The notes under the pieces: model-generated
Databases searched by the model: none
Told to the model about the DNA's origin: nothing
The model's input: the letters and a program-made list of their open reading frames with translations, nothing else
Program-made: the position numbers and the translations under genes
Assembly (NCBI GenBank): GCA_964397565.1
Contig: CAYNJC010000001.1
Location: 1 to 64,000, forward strand
DNA from: JAPLST01 sp964397565
Lineage (GTDB): Bacteria > Auribacterota > UBA3054 > JAPLST01
Length of the DNA: 64,000 bases
Reading direction: 5' to 3'
Part shown: positions 8,183 to 14,496 of the stretch, one piece after another
Layout of the letters: every line of letters starts with the position of its first letter
How positions within the stretch are numbered: position 1 is the first letter of the stretch

Positions 8183-9019
8183 TCAGACCGGCAACTCCGC
8201 TTGCCTCTCGTGTGGGATCGGAAACACACCGATTATGACCCACGGATTCGGAGCCACAAAGTGAAACTGCTGAGTCGTGCCCAGGAAAAAATGGAGGTCC
8301 TTCTGTGAGAACTGCTCGAGATACTTCATGCGCACCTTGCCAATGGCTTGCTGTTCGTCGCCGTTACAGGACCGCAGGCAGTTCCAGTAGAGCGCGCCGA
8401 TCTCCCAGTCGAGTATTTGCAGTTCGCTGCTGTGGCCATCAGCATCCTCAAACTTGTATGAGAAACTGTACGGGAGTTTGGGAATGATCTCGAACGTTTC
8501 TCGCCAGTCGTTGTCCTCAAACAAATCAAGTTGGCTGAATTGTTCCCGCATTTGGCGAACCTTGTCAGGATCCCACTCGCGCTCTTCCTGCTCGCATATC
8601 AGGTCCACTATGCGAGCTGGCTTGAAAACCGCGAGCGAAAGCCGGTTGGCCTTGGCGCCCTCGATCAGGTCGCCCATACGCGTGTAGACCTGTGCCGTCC
8701 TAAGCAACAACCGGCGGCGCTCGCGCCAGTTGCCCGAGGTGTCCATGTGTGCGACTGGCTGCAATTGTTGCATTCTAAGCGGGCGGTACGACTCCGGCCG
8801 CGGGTCCGACGTCCTGCGCTGCACTTGGCACTCAATCCAGTCGAACTTCCTGTACTGTTGCTCCTCACCCAACCGCCGGAAGGGCACTGGGTAGAGGCGT
8901 ATCCAAGTGCCATCGGGGCGCACGCCCGCGGTGCATACTGTCTCGCCATACTTGCGTGACAGCGTCGGGTACGTCTTCACTGTTATCAGGATCCGCTCGT
9001 TCTGCATGGGTGCCATCAA
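8183..9019 (-). CDS. Hypothetical partner of the DUF488 protein, 278 aa
   Basis: The N-terminus (ILITVKTYPTLSRKYGETVCTAGV, then GTWIRLYPVPFRRL) has the look of a conserved family that I associate with DUF488 neighbours, but I cannot name it. The middle is charged and Arg-rich (RRRLLLRTAQVYTRMGD). The C-terminus reads DLHFFLGTTQQFHFVAPNPWVIIGVFPIPH. There is no signal peptide or membrane segment. Its start overlaps the stop of the DUF488 gene by 4 bp (ATGA), so the two are co-translated and probably act together. The enzymatic role is unknown. Confidence 0.6.
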   Translation of the reverse strand: MMAPMQNERILITVKTYPTLSRKYGETVCTAGVRPDGTWIRLYPVPFRRLGEEQQYRKFDWIECQVQRRTSDPRPESYRPLRMQQLQPVAHMDTSGNWRERRRLLLRTAQVYTRMGDLIEGAKANRLSLAVFKPARIVDLICEQEEREWDPDKVRQMREQFSQLDLFEDNDWRETFEIIPKLPYSFSYKFEDADGHSSELQILDWEIGALYWNCLRSCNGDEQQAIGKVRMKYLEQFSQKDLHFFLGTTQQFHFVAPNPWVIIGVFPIPHERQAELPV

Positions 9020-9912
9020 AGATGCGTCGCTGAGAGACCAGCACCGAACTGTTTCTCCAACGCTTCAGTCACGCAGTGCCGATGGCACTGGGATGGCAGG
9101 CGTTCATAGCAGGTAAGTGCCACCCGCTCGCCCTGCGCAACCAATGCGTGAATGCGCCGCAGTGCCGTCACCTGAGTGGGGAGCATCTCGCACTCGTACC
9201 TCAGGAATAGTGCATCATAGTCCGCCTGCGTCTCCAATGCTTGCCGCTGTTCAGATGCAATCCCCAGTTCAGGCATGTGCTCATAACGGATGCCAACACC
9301 TCCACATGCCTTGGACAGGATGCCCTTCGAAAAGCCGTATTTGCGGCTCAAGGGATTGCGTCGCACATCGCACAACAAGGTCACACCGTCTTGAATCAAG
9401 CAGTTTAAGTAGGCCTCAAGGGTACGGCCCTCGTAGCCAATCGAGCACAACCCCGGCCGGCAAGCCACCGGACGCGCGGCGGCGATAGCAGCAAGCGCCG
9501 ACGCATCGTGCGCCAGCACCCGCTCGGCGATTTCGCTGCGAATGGCGTAATATGGATAGCGACGATAGGTCTGCGCCACCAAGGCGTCTCCCCGCAGCAT
9601 GGCGTGGCGTCTTACAAAACTCTCTGTTCGTGCCCGTGCTGGCGTGCTGGTACCCGCCACTGTGCTTCCCACCGGTGTCACGCACCAAACATTCTCCTTG
9701 TCTTGCAGCAAGCCATTCTCGATCAAGCGTCGCTTGTCCGCATAGGATGTGAACGAAAACCCGCCGTACTTGTACGGAACAAACTCATAACTCGGCGTGG
9801 GCTCCTCCTCCAGGCAGTACAGAAATAGGAGTTTCTGGAAATCAAGGTTACCAACGTCGCCACCGAGTGCGTTCAGCAGGGCAAGCAAGCGTTTCTGGCG
9901 TTCAAACAGCAT
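9016..9912 (-). CDS. DUF488 domain protein with an extra N-terminal domain, 298 aa
   Basis: The C-terminal half is a DUF488 domain: SIGYEGRTLEAYLNCL, LLCDVRRNPLSRKYGFSKGIL, YEHMPELGI, and the closing ALTCYERLPSQCHRHCVTEAL with its Cys/His cluster. The first 130 residues (MLFERQKRLLALLNALGG...DFQKLLFLYC...YEFVPYKYGGFSF) resemble the Panacea/SocA-like fold seen in antitoxins and phage-related proteins; that comparison is tentative. It is the first gene of a two-gene operon. A strong promoter (TTGACG, 17 nt, TATAAT) ends 5 bp before the ATG, so the mRNA is predicted to be leaderless. DUF488 function is not established. Confidence 0.75.
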   Translation of the reverse strand: MLFERQKRLLALLNALGGDVGNLDFQKLLFLYCLEEEPTPSYEFVPYKYGGFSFTSYADKRRLIENGLLQDKENVWCVTPVGSTVAGTSTPARARTESFVRRHAMLRGDALVAQTYRRYPYYAIRSEIAERVLAHDASALAAIAAARPVACRPGLCSIGYEGRTLEAYLNCLIQDGVTLLCDVRRNPLSRKYGFSKGILSKACGGVGIRYEHMPELGIASEQRQALETQADYDALFLRYECEMLPTQVTALRRIHALVAQGERVALTCYERLPSQCHRHCVTEALEKQFGAGLSATHL

Positions 9913-9917
9913 GATCC

Positions 9918-9946
9918 ATTATATCCGCACGGCGTCTCTTCGTCAA
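9918..9946 (-). promoter_or_regulatory. Sigma-70-type promoter of the DUF488 operon, leaderless
   Basis: On the minus strand, TTGACG (9946-9941) is followed after exactly 17 bp by TATAAT (9923-9918). The ATG of the DUF488 gene begins at 9912, only 5 bp further, so transcription should start at or next to the start codon. Confidence 0.7.
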
Positions 9947-10025
9947 GGCCTCGATGGGTCAACCCAGATATATCGGAACTGCCAATCAGCCACGCGGCAG
10001 ATGAACGGATAGCGCTGTAATGCTA

Positions 10026-10280
10026 TCAGTAGATCCTATCCACATGCTCCATCAGCCGTTGCAGCTCGCTTTCTGGAATCCGTACCGTTCTGCGATCACG
10101 TCCCATGGCATCCACAGAAGGCGGGCCGATCTTGAGATAGTGTATCTGTCGCTTTGCCATCCATTTGTGGACCGTGTTGGGCGCTACGCCCAGAGCTTCA
10201 GCAAACTTGGCAACGGTTAGCATTTTATGCTTGAGCAGTTGGTGCTTGAACTCGTCTTGAGCTGGTAACTTGCTGGTCAT
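10026..10280 (-). CDS. Excisionase/MerR-like helix-turn-helix protein, 84 aa
   Basis: The protein contains a clear HTH: MLTVAKFAEALGVAPNTVHKWMAKRQIHYLKIG, followed by RTVRIPESELQRLMEHV. This is the typical layout of excisionase-family DNA-binding proteins (Xis/AlpA type), in which a winged helix reads a specific site. It may be a small regulator or a relic of a mobile element; no integrase is nearby. It is expressed leftward and lies 32 bp after the molybdenum-carrier-like gene, so they could share a transcript. Confidence 0.75.
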   Translation of the reverse strand: MTSKLPAQDEFKHQLLKHKMLTVAKFAEALGVAPNTVHKWMAKRQIHYLKIGPPSVDAMGRDRRTVRIPESELQRLMEHVDRIY

Positions 10281-10312
10281 ATTAAAAATAAACGCGGGTG
10301 GTTATGCTCAAG

Positions 10313-10771
10313 TCACTGTGCTACCTTCCTGAGAAACTCAGCCGCCCTTTCGTAGATTCCCGGCTGCTGGCTTTCTCTTGGACCGGCTACGTTCAGTGTC
10401 GCTATGCCGTTGGTCGCAATCCATTTGTTTACCTTGGCCACGGCCCTGGTGTCGGTCACGCCCAGGTCAATCATCAAGTGTGGCTTCGCGTGCTCTTTGG
10501 CGCACTCAATAGTTTGCTTCGTACCGCCCGCTGGTTCGCCGATGGTCAAGACGAGTGTGGCATCGGCCTCAAACACGTTCTTTTCGGTTCTGACCGCTGC
10601 CATCTTTGATGTGGTCTCCTTTAGCGGATACTTGTCGGGGATTCTGCCGTCCTCGGCCAGACGGTCCTTGGGACACCACCCACCGCACGGAATACCGAGT
10701 TCGAGGGCAACGTCCAAAGCTGCTCGGTCTACGCCGGTCTGCCCGCCGGATATGATCTTGGTCACAGTCAT
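10313..10771 (-). CDS. Putative molybdenum carrier-like protein, 152 aa
   Basis: The sequence KIISGGQTGVDRAALDVALELGIPCGGWCPKDRLAEDGRIPDKYPL is characteristic of the family annotated as putative molybdenum carrier (MoCo_carrier). It is a Rossmann-like, SLOG/DprA-related fold with a glycine-rich nucleotide or ligand loop (GGQTGVDR). Length fits the family. The in vivo ligand is uncertain, since members also occur in nucleotide-signalling and defence contexts. No molybdoenzyme genes are nearby. It follows an extended -10 (TGC TATAAT) ending 5 bp before the ATG, so the message is probably leaderless. Confidence 0.8.
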   Translation of the reverse strand: MTVTKIISGGQTGVDRAALDVALELGIPCGGWCPKDRLAEDGRIPDKYPLKETTSKMAAVRTEKNVFEADATLVLTIGEPAGGTKQTIECAKEHAKPHLMIDLGVTDTRAVAKVNKWIATNGIATLNVAGPRESQQPGIYERAAEFLRKVAQ

Positions 10772-10776
10772 GGCGT

Positions 10777-10787
10777 ATTATAGCAAA
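10777..10787 (-). promoter_or_regulatory. Extended -10 promoter of the molybdenum-carrier-like gene
   Basis: The minus strand reads TTTGCTATAAT with the -10 at 10782-10777, then ACGCC and the ATG at 10771. The TG at the extended -10 position matches other promoters in this window. No convincing -35 is seen at 17 bp. Confidence 0.55.
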
Positions 10788-10871
10788 CCGCGCGATTGCC
10801 GCAGTCAAGTGGAGCAATCAAGTACATGATGCGTCGAGACGATACCACACAACGGCAGCCCGGCATCAATT

Positions 10872-10900
10872 TTGACAGTGCGGGTCGGAACTGGTAGAAT
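10872..10900 (+). promoter_or_regulatory. Sigma-70-type promoter of the YqaE-like gene
   Basis: TTGACA (10872-10877), a 17-bp spacer ending in TGG, and TAGAAT (10895-10900) make a near-consensus promoter with an extended -10. The expected start point is at about 10907, exactly where a 9-codon leader ORF begins. Confidence 0.75.
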
Positions 10901-10906
10901 ATTCGC

Positions 10907-10936
10907 ATGAAACCGATACCCTTGGAGGTCAAATGA
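10907..10936 (+). CDS. Nine-codon leader ORF (MKPIPLEVK)
   Basis: ATG at 10907 coincides with the predicted transcription start, so this would be a leaderless mini-ORF encoding MKPIPLEVK. Its TGA (10934-10936) overlaps the ATG of the YqaE-like gene (10933) as ATGA, and the GGAGG-like ribosome site of the main gene lies inside it. Translation of the leader could therefore control access to the downstream start. The role is inferred from arrangement only. Confidence 0.4.
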   Translation: MKPIPLEVK

Positions 10937-11154
10937 GCTGTGGCCGCGTCTTGCTCTGTATTATCTTGCCGCCCCTTGCTGTGCTGGATAAGGGCTGCGG
11001 AACCATCATACTTGTGACGCTACTCACGTTGGCTGGCTGGGTGCCGGGAGCAATCGCCGCGCTGATCGTGTGTAACGGTGAAGCGCAGGCCAGAAAGGCC
11101 GCCCTTGATGCTGTCAAGGCAGCGTCCAACGAACCGCCACAGCAGCGATCATAA
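10933..11154 (+). CDS. YqaE/Pmp3-family small membrane protein, 73 aa
   Basis: Two hydrophobic segments (RVLLCIILPPLAVLD and TIILVTLLTLAGWVPGAIAALIV) with the family pattern of a first helix ending LPPLAV, a short loop with Gly/Cys, and a second helix with GWxPGxIAAL identify the YqaE/Pmp3 (UPF0057) family. These are inner-membrane proteins often induced by membrane or osmotic stress. The charged C-terminal tail (EAQARKAALDAVKAA) is longer than in most members. A TTGGAGG ribosome site and a strong promoter precede it. Confidence 0.85.
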   Translation: MSCGRVLLCIILPPLAVLDKGCGTIILVTLLTLAGWVPGAIAALIVCNGEAQARKAALDAVKAASNEPPQQRS

Positions 11155-11525
11155 GGCGGGGCATCCTTGCGGATTGCCCCCACTGGGCACCGATTTCGTT
11201 TTCGGGATCATCCCAGTGCTGAAACTACGTAAATGGCATAGCATTCCCGCCGGTGGTTGTCAAGCATTTGCTCTTACTTTGCTATGACTTTTTTTGTATT
11301 TGGGGGCTTTTGTTGGCATGTACAGTCACGACTACCTTTCGCATTTAATCGGTCTGATTCGCCTTTATTTACTAATGTTTTGCCTGTTTCAGGGGGATGT
11401 GAAAACTGCATATTGAGAAACATGTCCAGTATTCATTGGTGTTTCTACCGTTTTGGCGAGAGAAATGGCGCGGGCTGTCGCGCCGAAGTTCCTGTATTTA
11501 CTGGTGTTTCACCGTGTTTGGAAAG
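11155..11525. other. Intergenic stretch without a recognised gene
   Basis: No credible coding region is present. The segment holds T-rich sequence near 11275-11300 and short GC-rich imperfect palindromes near 11470 (GCGCGGGCTGTCGCGCC). It leads directly into the tRNA-tail repeats that begin at 11526. Confidence 0.4.
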
Positions 11526-11610
11526 TGGAGCGGGCGATCCCGCTGGTGGCGGGACAAGCCGGATTTTTACCACGCAGCTGCGTGGCGAACCAATGCGTCT
11601 CGAAGAAAAG
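11526..11610 (-). repeat. 85-bp tRNA-Gly-tail repeat, copy 1
   Basis: Complete 85-bp unit. On the minus strand it reads a 19-nt flank, then GGTTCG, a palindromic insert, AATCCGG, a second palindromic insert, and TCGCCCGCTCCA. The three tRNA-like pieces are, in order and without loss, the last 25 nt (T-loop to CCA) of the tRNA-Gly at 12188-12263. The inserts are built on CCACGCAGCTGCGTGG and TCCCGC/GCGGGA stems. Confidence 0.85.
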
Positions 11611-11673
11611 TGGAGCGGGCGATCCCGCTGGTGGCGGGACAAGCCGGATTTTTACCACGCAGCTGCGTGGCGA
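11611..11673 (-). repeat. 85-bp tRNA-Gly-tail repeat, copy 2 (truncated)
   Basis: Directly abuts copy 1. It covers 63 bp of the unit from the tRNA 3' end (TCGCCCGCTCCA on the minus strand) through the CCACGCAGCTGCGTGG palindrome, then stops at the GIY-YIG side. The 19-nt flank and the GGTTC piece are missing. Confidence 0.8.
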
Positions 11674-11726
11674 TGCCGACGACCCCGCCGTGCGGGGCAA
11701 GCGTCCAGCAACTACGCTCTGTCGCT

Positions 11727-11987
11727 TCAGGATGCTACAGCAGGTGCTGCGTTGCAGCTTTCCAGAAAACGCCGTGCACCACGTGCTTTAATCGCCTTCT
11801 CCAATACGCGCGCCGCTTGACGATTACTCACTGGTTGCGAGTACACAACCACCCAATCGTCTGTTCCCGCCGTTGTATGTGTTTTGCCGCACCTGTGCTG
11901 CCTAAGTCGCACTTGCAGATTGCAGGTCATTCCGCTATAGAAACGATCGAGCGCATCGGAATGGAGAATGTACACCCAGCAGTTCAT
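11727..11987 (-). CDS. GIY-YIG nuclease domain protein, 86 aa
   Basis: The protein is a single GIY-YIG-type domain: WVYILHSDALDRFYSGMTCNLQVRLRQHRCG, where VYIL and YSGMT replace the GIY and YIG blocks, with the catalytic-type Arg in LQVRLRQH. A Glu follows in ARVLEKAIKARGARRFLES. Small members of this kind (YhbQ/UPF0213 group) cleave DNA or are of unknown role; related domains occur in homing endonucleases. No strong ribosome site is seen. The gene is bracketed by tRNA-Gly-derived repeats, two on each side, and the rightmost pair abuts the tRNA itself, which suggests a small mobile or site-specific element. Confidence 0.85.
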   Translation of the reverse strand: MNCWVYILHSDALDRFYSGMTCNLQVRLRQHRCGKTHTTAGTDDWVVVYSQPVSNRQAARVLEKAIKARGARRFLESCNAAPAVAS

Positions 11988-12017
11988 GACATCACCAGTT
12001 TATCTCTGTGCAATAAG

Positions 12018-12102
12018 TGGAGCGGGCGATCCCGCCGGTGGCGGGACAAGCCGGATTTTTACCACGCAACTGCGTGGCGAACCAATGCGTCTCGAAGAAA
12101 AG
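12018..12102 (-). repeat. 85-bp tRNA-Gly-tail repeat, copy 3
   Basis: Complete 85-bp unit upstream of the GIY-YIG gene. It differs from copies 1 and 4 by single changes, including one in each palindrome (CGCCGGTGG for CGCTGGTGG, GCAACTGC for GCAGCTGC), so the copies are diverged slightly rather than freshly made. Confidence 0.85.
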
Positions 12103-12187
12103 TGGAGCGGGCGATCCCGCTGGTGGCGGGACAAGCCGGATTTTTACCACGCAGCTGCGTGGCGAACCAATGAGTCTCGAAGAAAAG
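12103..12187 (-). repeat. 85-bp tRNA-Gly-tail repeat, copy 4, abutting the tRNA
   Basis: Complete 85-bp unit placed immediately after the CCA end of tRNA-Gly on the minus strand. The tRNA gene plus copies 4 and 3 therefore read tRNA, flank, split tail, flank, split tail, each ending in the same 12 nt TCGCCCGCTCCA. Confidence 0.85.
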
Positions 12188-12263
12188 TGGAGCGGGCGAC
12201 CGGATTCGAACCGGCGACGTCCAGCTTGGGAAGCTGACATTCTACCAACTGAATTACGCCCGC
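12188..12263 (-). tRNA. tRNA-Gly (CCC anticodon)
   Basis: The minus strand folds as a cloverleaf: acceptor GCGGGCG pairing with CGCCCGC, D-arm with AGTTGGTA, anticodon stem TCAGC/GCTGG around loop TTCCCAA (anticodon CCC), T-arm GCCGG-TTCGAAT-CCGGT, discriminator T, and an encoded CCA. A consensus promoter lies upstream. Its 3' end is immediately followed by tandem repeats carrying copies of the tRNA tail. Confidence 0.92.
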
Positions 12264-12292
12264 AGCGTAACCACAGTATTTCTGCTGGTGAG

Positions 12293-12321
12293 AGTATAGC
12301 ACACCGCTGCGGGACTGTCAA
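12293..12321 (-). promoter_or_regulatory. Promoter of tRNA-Gly
   Basis: On the minus strand, TTGACA (12321-12316), a 17-bp spacer ending in TGC, and TATACT (12298-12293) form a strong sigma-70-type promoter about 30 bp upstream of the tRNA. Confidence 0.8.
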
Positions 12322-12419
12322 GCTGGCGGAAAAAGGGAGAATGGATGAGTGGATGGATGGAAGAAGCAGAGACTGAGAACCGAAAACCGAATAGCGGCAT
12401 TTGCTGTCTGCAATCAACG

Positions 12420-12510
12420 CAAAGAGCATTCACCGCCCTCAACGCGGGCGGCTACAGCAGAGGCAGCACGCGGAACGCTGTTCCGCGGCTACGGCAGCAC
12501 TCAGCGATTA
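12420..12510. repeat. GC-rich palindromic intergenic repeats
   Basis: The stretch between tRNA-Gly and dnaJ contains perfect short hairpins such as CGCGGAAC-GCT-GTTCCGCG followed by GGCTACG. Sequences of the same type recur in other intergenic regions of this window (near 13680 and 45445), so they look like a REP-type family. Confidence 0.5.
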
Positions 12511-12547
12511 CCGACGCACCGAGTACCAGCGCACTGACGCACCCAAT

Positions 12548-13555
12548 TTAGCGCGCGGCGCGCGGGTCGAAGTGCGATACTTGGGCCAATTCCTCGAAGA
12601 GCTGTTTTTCGCGCGCGGTCAGCGTGGCCGGCACGGCGATCTGGATGACGGCAAACAAGTCCCCTACCGGGGTCTTGCCGAAGGCCGGCAAGCCTTTGCC
12701 GCGCAGGCGCAATTTCATGCCGCTCTGCGCGCCGGCCGGCACGGCCAGCATGGCGGCGCCCTCCACGGTCGGCACCCGCACTTTCGCACCCAAGGCCGCT
12801 TCCCACGGGGTGATCGGCACGTCGACTTCGAGATCCGCGTCGTGGACACGGAAACTACGGTGCGGCGCGAGCGTTACGCGCAGATATAAATCACCGGCCG
12901 GCGCGCCCGGCGCTGCGGGTGGCGCTTGACCACGCAAGCGAATTTTGCTGCCATCGTGCACGCCTTTGGGAATGTGTACTTCGAGCGTTTTGGCGCTGGG
13001 CTGCGCCGCGCGGCCACGCCGCCCGGCTGATGCGGTCTGCAAGGTCAGGTGCTTGGTCGCGCCATGGTAGGCGTCTTCGAGGGAGATCGTGATGGCCGCC
13101 TCCTGGTCTTCGGCTTGCTGCGGCGCGTGCGCGAAAGCCTGCTCAAACATCGCCGAGCGCGGATGGCGCTGTTGTTGCTGCTGTTGCGCACCGCCAAAGA
13201 GTGACTCGAAGAAGTCGCTGAAGGCGTTGCTGCCACCGCCGCCGCCAAACATTTGCTCGGCGTATGCGGCGTGTGGCTGTTGCTGGCGGAACTGGCGGAA
13301 ATCCCAGCCGGGCGGGGGCGTGAAGTCCTGGCCATTCTGCCAATTACTGCCGAGCGTATCGTATTTTTTACGTTTGTCGGCGTCGCTCAACACTTCGTGC
13401 GCTTCGGCGACTTCCTTGAACTTCGCTTCAGAGCCCGGGTTCTTGTTGACATCCGGGTGGTACTTGCGCGCCAGCTTGCGATAGGCCTTGCGAATTTCAT
13501 CCTGCGTGGCGGTGCGTGGCACGCCCAAGCTTTCGTAATAATCTTTATAGTGCAA
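12548..13555 (-). CDS. DnaJ/CbpA-type co-chaperone, 335 aa
   Basis: The N-terminal J domain (YYESLGVPRTATQDEIRKAYRKLARKYHPDVNKNPGSEAKFKEVAEAHEVLSD) carries the HPD motif that stimulates Hsp70 ATPase. A Gly/Phe/Gln-rich linker follows (FGGGGGSNAFSDFFESLFGGAQQQQQQ), then the two beta-barrel C-terminal client-binding domains. The four-Cys zinc-finger repeat of DnaJ proper is missing, so it is of the CbpA/class II type. The start codon is TTG at 13555, supported by GAGGAG about 10 nt upstream. An extended -10 lies at 13575-13592 and a perfect inverted repeat at 13619-13644. No dnaK or grpE is nearby. Confidence 0.92.
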   Translation of the reverse strand: MHYKDYYESLGVPRTATQDEIRKAYRKLARKYHPDVNKNPGSEAKFKEVAEAHEVLSDADKRKKYDTLGSNWQNGQDFTPPPGWDFRQFRQQQPHAAYAEQMFGGGGGSNAFSDFFESLFGGAQQQQQQRHPRSAMFEQAFAHAPQQAEDQEAAITISLEDAYHGATKHLTLQTASAGRRGRAAQPSAKTLEVHIPKGVHDGSKIRLRGQAPPAAPGAPAGDLYLRVTLAPHRSFRVHDADLEVDVPITPWEAALGAKVRVPTVEGAAMLAVPAGAQSGMKLRLRGKGLPAFGKTPVGDLFAVIQIAVPATLTAREKQLFEELAQVSHFDPRAAR

Positions 13556-13574
13556 ACGCGTACTCCTCGCGGTT

Positions 13575-13592
13575 ATGGCGCCTAGTATAGCA
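13575..13592 (-). promoter_or_regulatory. Extended -10 promoter of dnaJ
   Basis: The minus strand reads TGCTATACTAGGCGCCAT, an extended -10 (TGC TATACT) followed by an AGGCGCC block. The same 18 nt occur upstream of the DUF2339 gene at 60834-60851, suggesting a shared promoter/operator type. Confidence 0.6.
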
Positions 13593-13618
13593 AAAAGGCA
13601 TGAATCCTTGCACCGAGG

Positions 13619-13644
13619 AAATTCGTTGCCGGGCCAACGAATTT
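13619..13644. promoter_or_regulatory. Perfect 10-bp inverted repeat upstream of dnaJ
   Basis: AAATTCGTTG and CAACGAATTT are exact reverse complements separated by CCGGGC. The site lies just upstream of the expected -35 of dnaJ. It is not the CIRCE element. It may be an operator or one more member of the window's hairpin family. Confidence 0.5.
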
Positions 13645-13877
13645 AACGTTGGTGTTCCGTGTCATCACTGTACCAGCATACGCCGCACGCCGTGCGGCGG
13701 CTACCGCAATGGGCGGGATCGACACTTTCAGAGAAGTTGCCGGATCTGGTAATTTGTGGCAACATGCGGCGGCGCGATCGTGAGATCGCGCATACCTTCA
13801 ACCGATCTGGCGATCGGCGTTCCCTTCGGGGCGCTGACAGGCTGGCATGCCATTGTGGCGCAAAATCTCATTTCATT
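13645..13877. repeat. Intergenic palindromes between dnaJ and yjbQ
   Basis: No gene is seen. The stretch holds several short perfect palindromes: CGCCGCAC-GCC-GTGCGGCG near 13680-13700, GCGCGATC-GTGA-GATCGCGC near 13773, and CCGAT/ATCGG near 13802. They resemble the GC-rich palindromes in other gaps of this window. Confidence 0.45.
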
Positions 13878-13886
13878 TGCTATACT
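13878..13886 (+). promoter_or_regulatory. Extended -10 promoter of yjbQ
   Basis: TGC TATACT ends 7 bp before the ATG at 13894, so the transcript would have almost no 5' leader. Confidence 0.5.
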
Positions 13887-13893
13887 AAGAGGC

Positions 13894-14307
13894 ATGAAGA
13901 GCGCAACTGAATATCTTTGGTTTACGACGCGCACCAAGCGTGAGTACATCAACATTACCGATGACGTTGTGCGGGTCGTGACCGCCAGCGGCGTGGGCGA
14001 AGGCTTTGTGCTGGTGGCCGCCATGCACATCACTGCCGGCGTCTACATCAACGACGCCGAGAGCGGCTTGATTCACGACATTGACGCGTGGCTCGAACAG
14101 TTGGCGCCCTATCGCGACAACTATCGCCATCATCGCACGGGCGAGACCAACGGCGATGCCCACTTGAAGAATCTGTTGATCGGCCATGAAGTGATTGTGC
14201 CGATTACGAAAGGTGCGCTCGATCTGGGTCCCTGGCAGCAGATCTACTATGCCGAGTTTGACGGGTGCCGTCGCAAGCGCCTGGTCATCAAAGTGCTGGG
14301 CGAATAA
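13894..14307 (+). CDS. yjbQ: YjbQ/UPF0047 family protein, 137 aa
   Basis: The small protein carries the conserved features of the YjbQ (UPF0047) family, also called secondary thiamine-phosphate synthase: EGFVLVAAMHITAGVYINDAESGLIHDIDAWLEQLAP, then NGDAHLKNLLIGHEVIVPITKGALDLGPWQQIYYAEFDGCRRKRLVIKVLGE. The His in HITAG and the NGDAHLK block are the conserved site residues. Length is normal for the family. I chose ATG 13894 because the family begins there and an extended -10 lies just upstream. E. coli YjbQ can supply thiamine-phosphate synthase activity in vitro, but the physiological role is unclear. Confidence 0.88.
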   Translation: MKSATEYLWFTTRTKREYINITDDVVRVVTASGVGEGFVLVAAMHITAGVYINDAESGLIHDIDAWLEQLAPYRDNYRHHRTGETNGDAHLKNLLIGHEVIVPITKGALDLGPWQQIYYAEFDGCRRKRLVIKVLGE

Positions 14308-14362
14308 CGTGAGACGAGGCGGCGAAACGGTGGACGGTGCGTCGGTGGAAGAGCAGCTGCGG

Positions 14363-14389
14363 CAGATTCGCGGCACGGAGGCCGCTCCC
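14363..14389 (+). repeat. 27-bp direct repeat left of glmS
   Basis: This 27-bp sequence beginning CAGATTCGCGGCA and ending GCTCCC matches the copy at 16488-16514 with two differences. The two copies flank glmS. The core CGCTCCCGC-like end also appears near 35650. Confidence 0.5.
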
Positions 14390-14496
14390 ATACCGCCGTT
14401 GGCGGTACTGGCCAAGCCAGCGGTATCAGTGCGGTGGTGGTCAATTGAAAACCGCAAACCGAGAACTTTATCGTAGTATTTACACGAGGATAAGAC

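Noticed and set aside
10026..10280. Integrated prophage or integrative element based on the excisionase-like HTH protein
   Set aside because: No integrase, phage structural gene or att-like repeat was found near it.
14310..14496. Possible glmS ribozyme upstream of glmS
   Set aside because: No resemblance to the conserved ribozyme core was seen, and the region is filled by a dispersed repeat and a palindrome.
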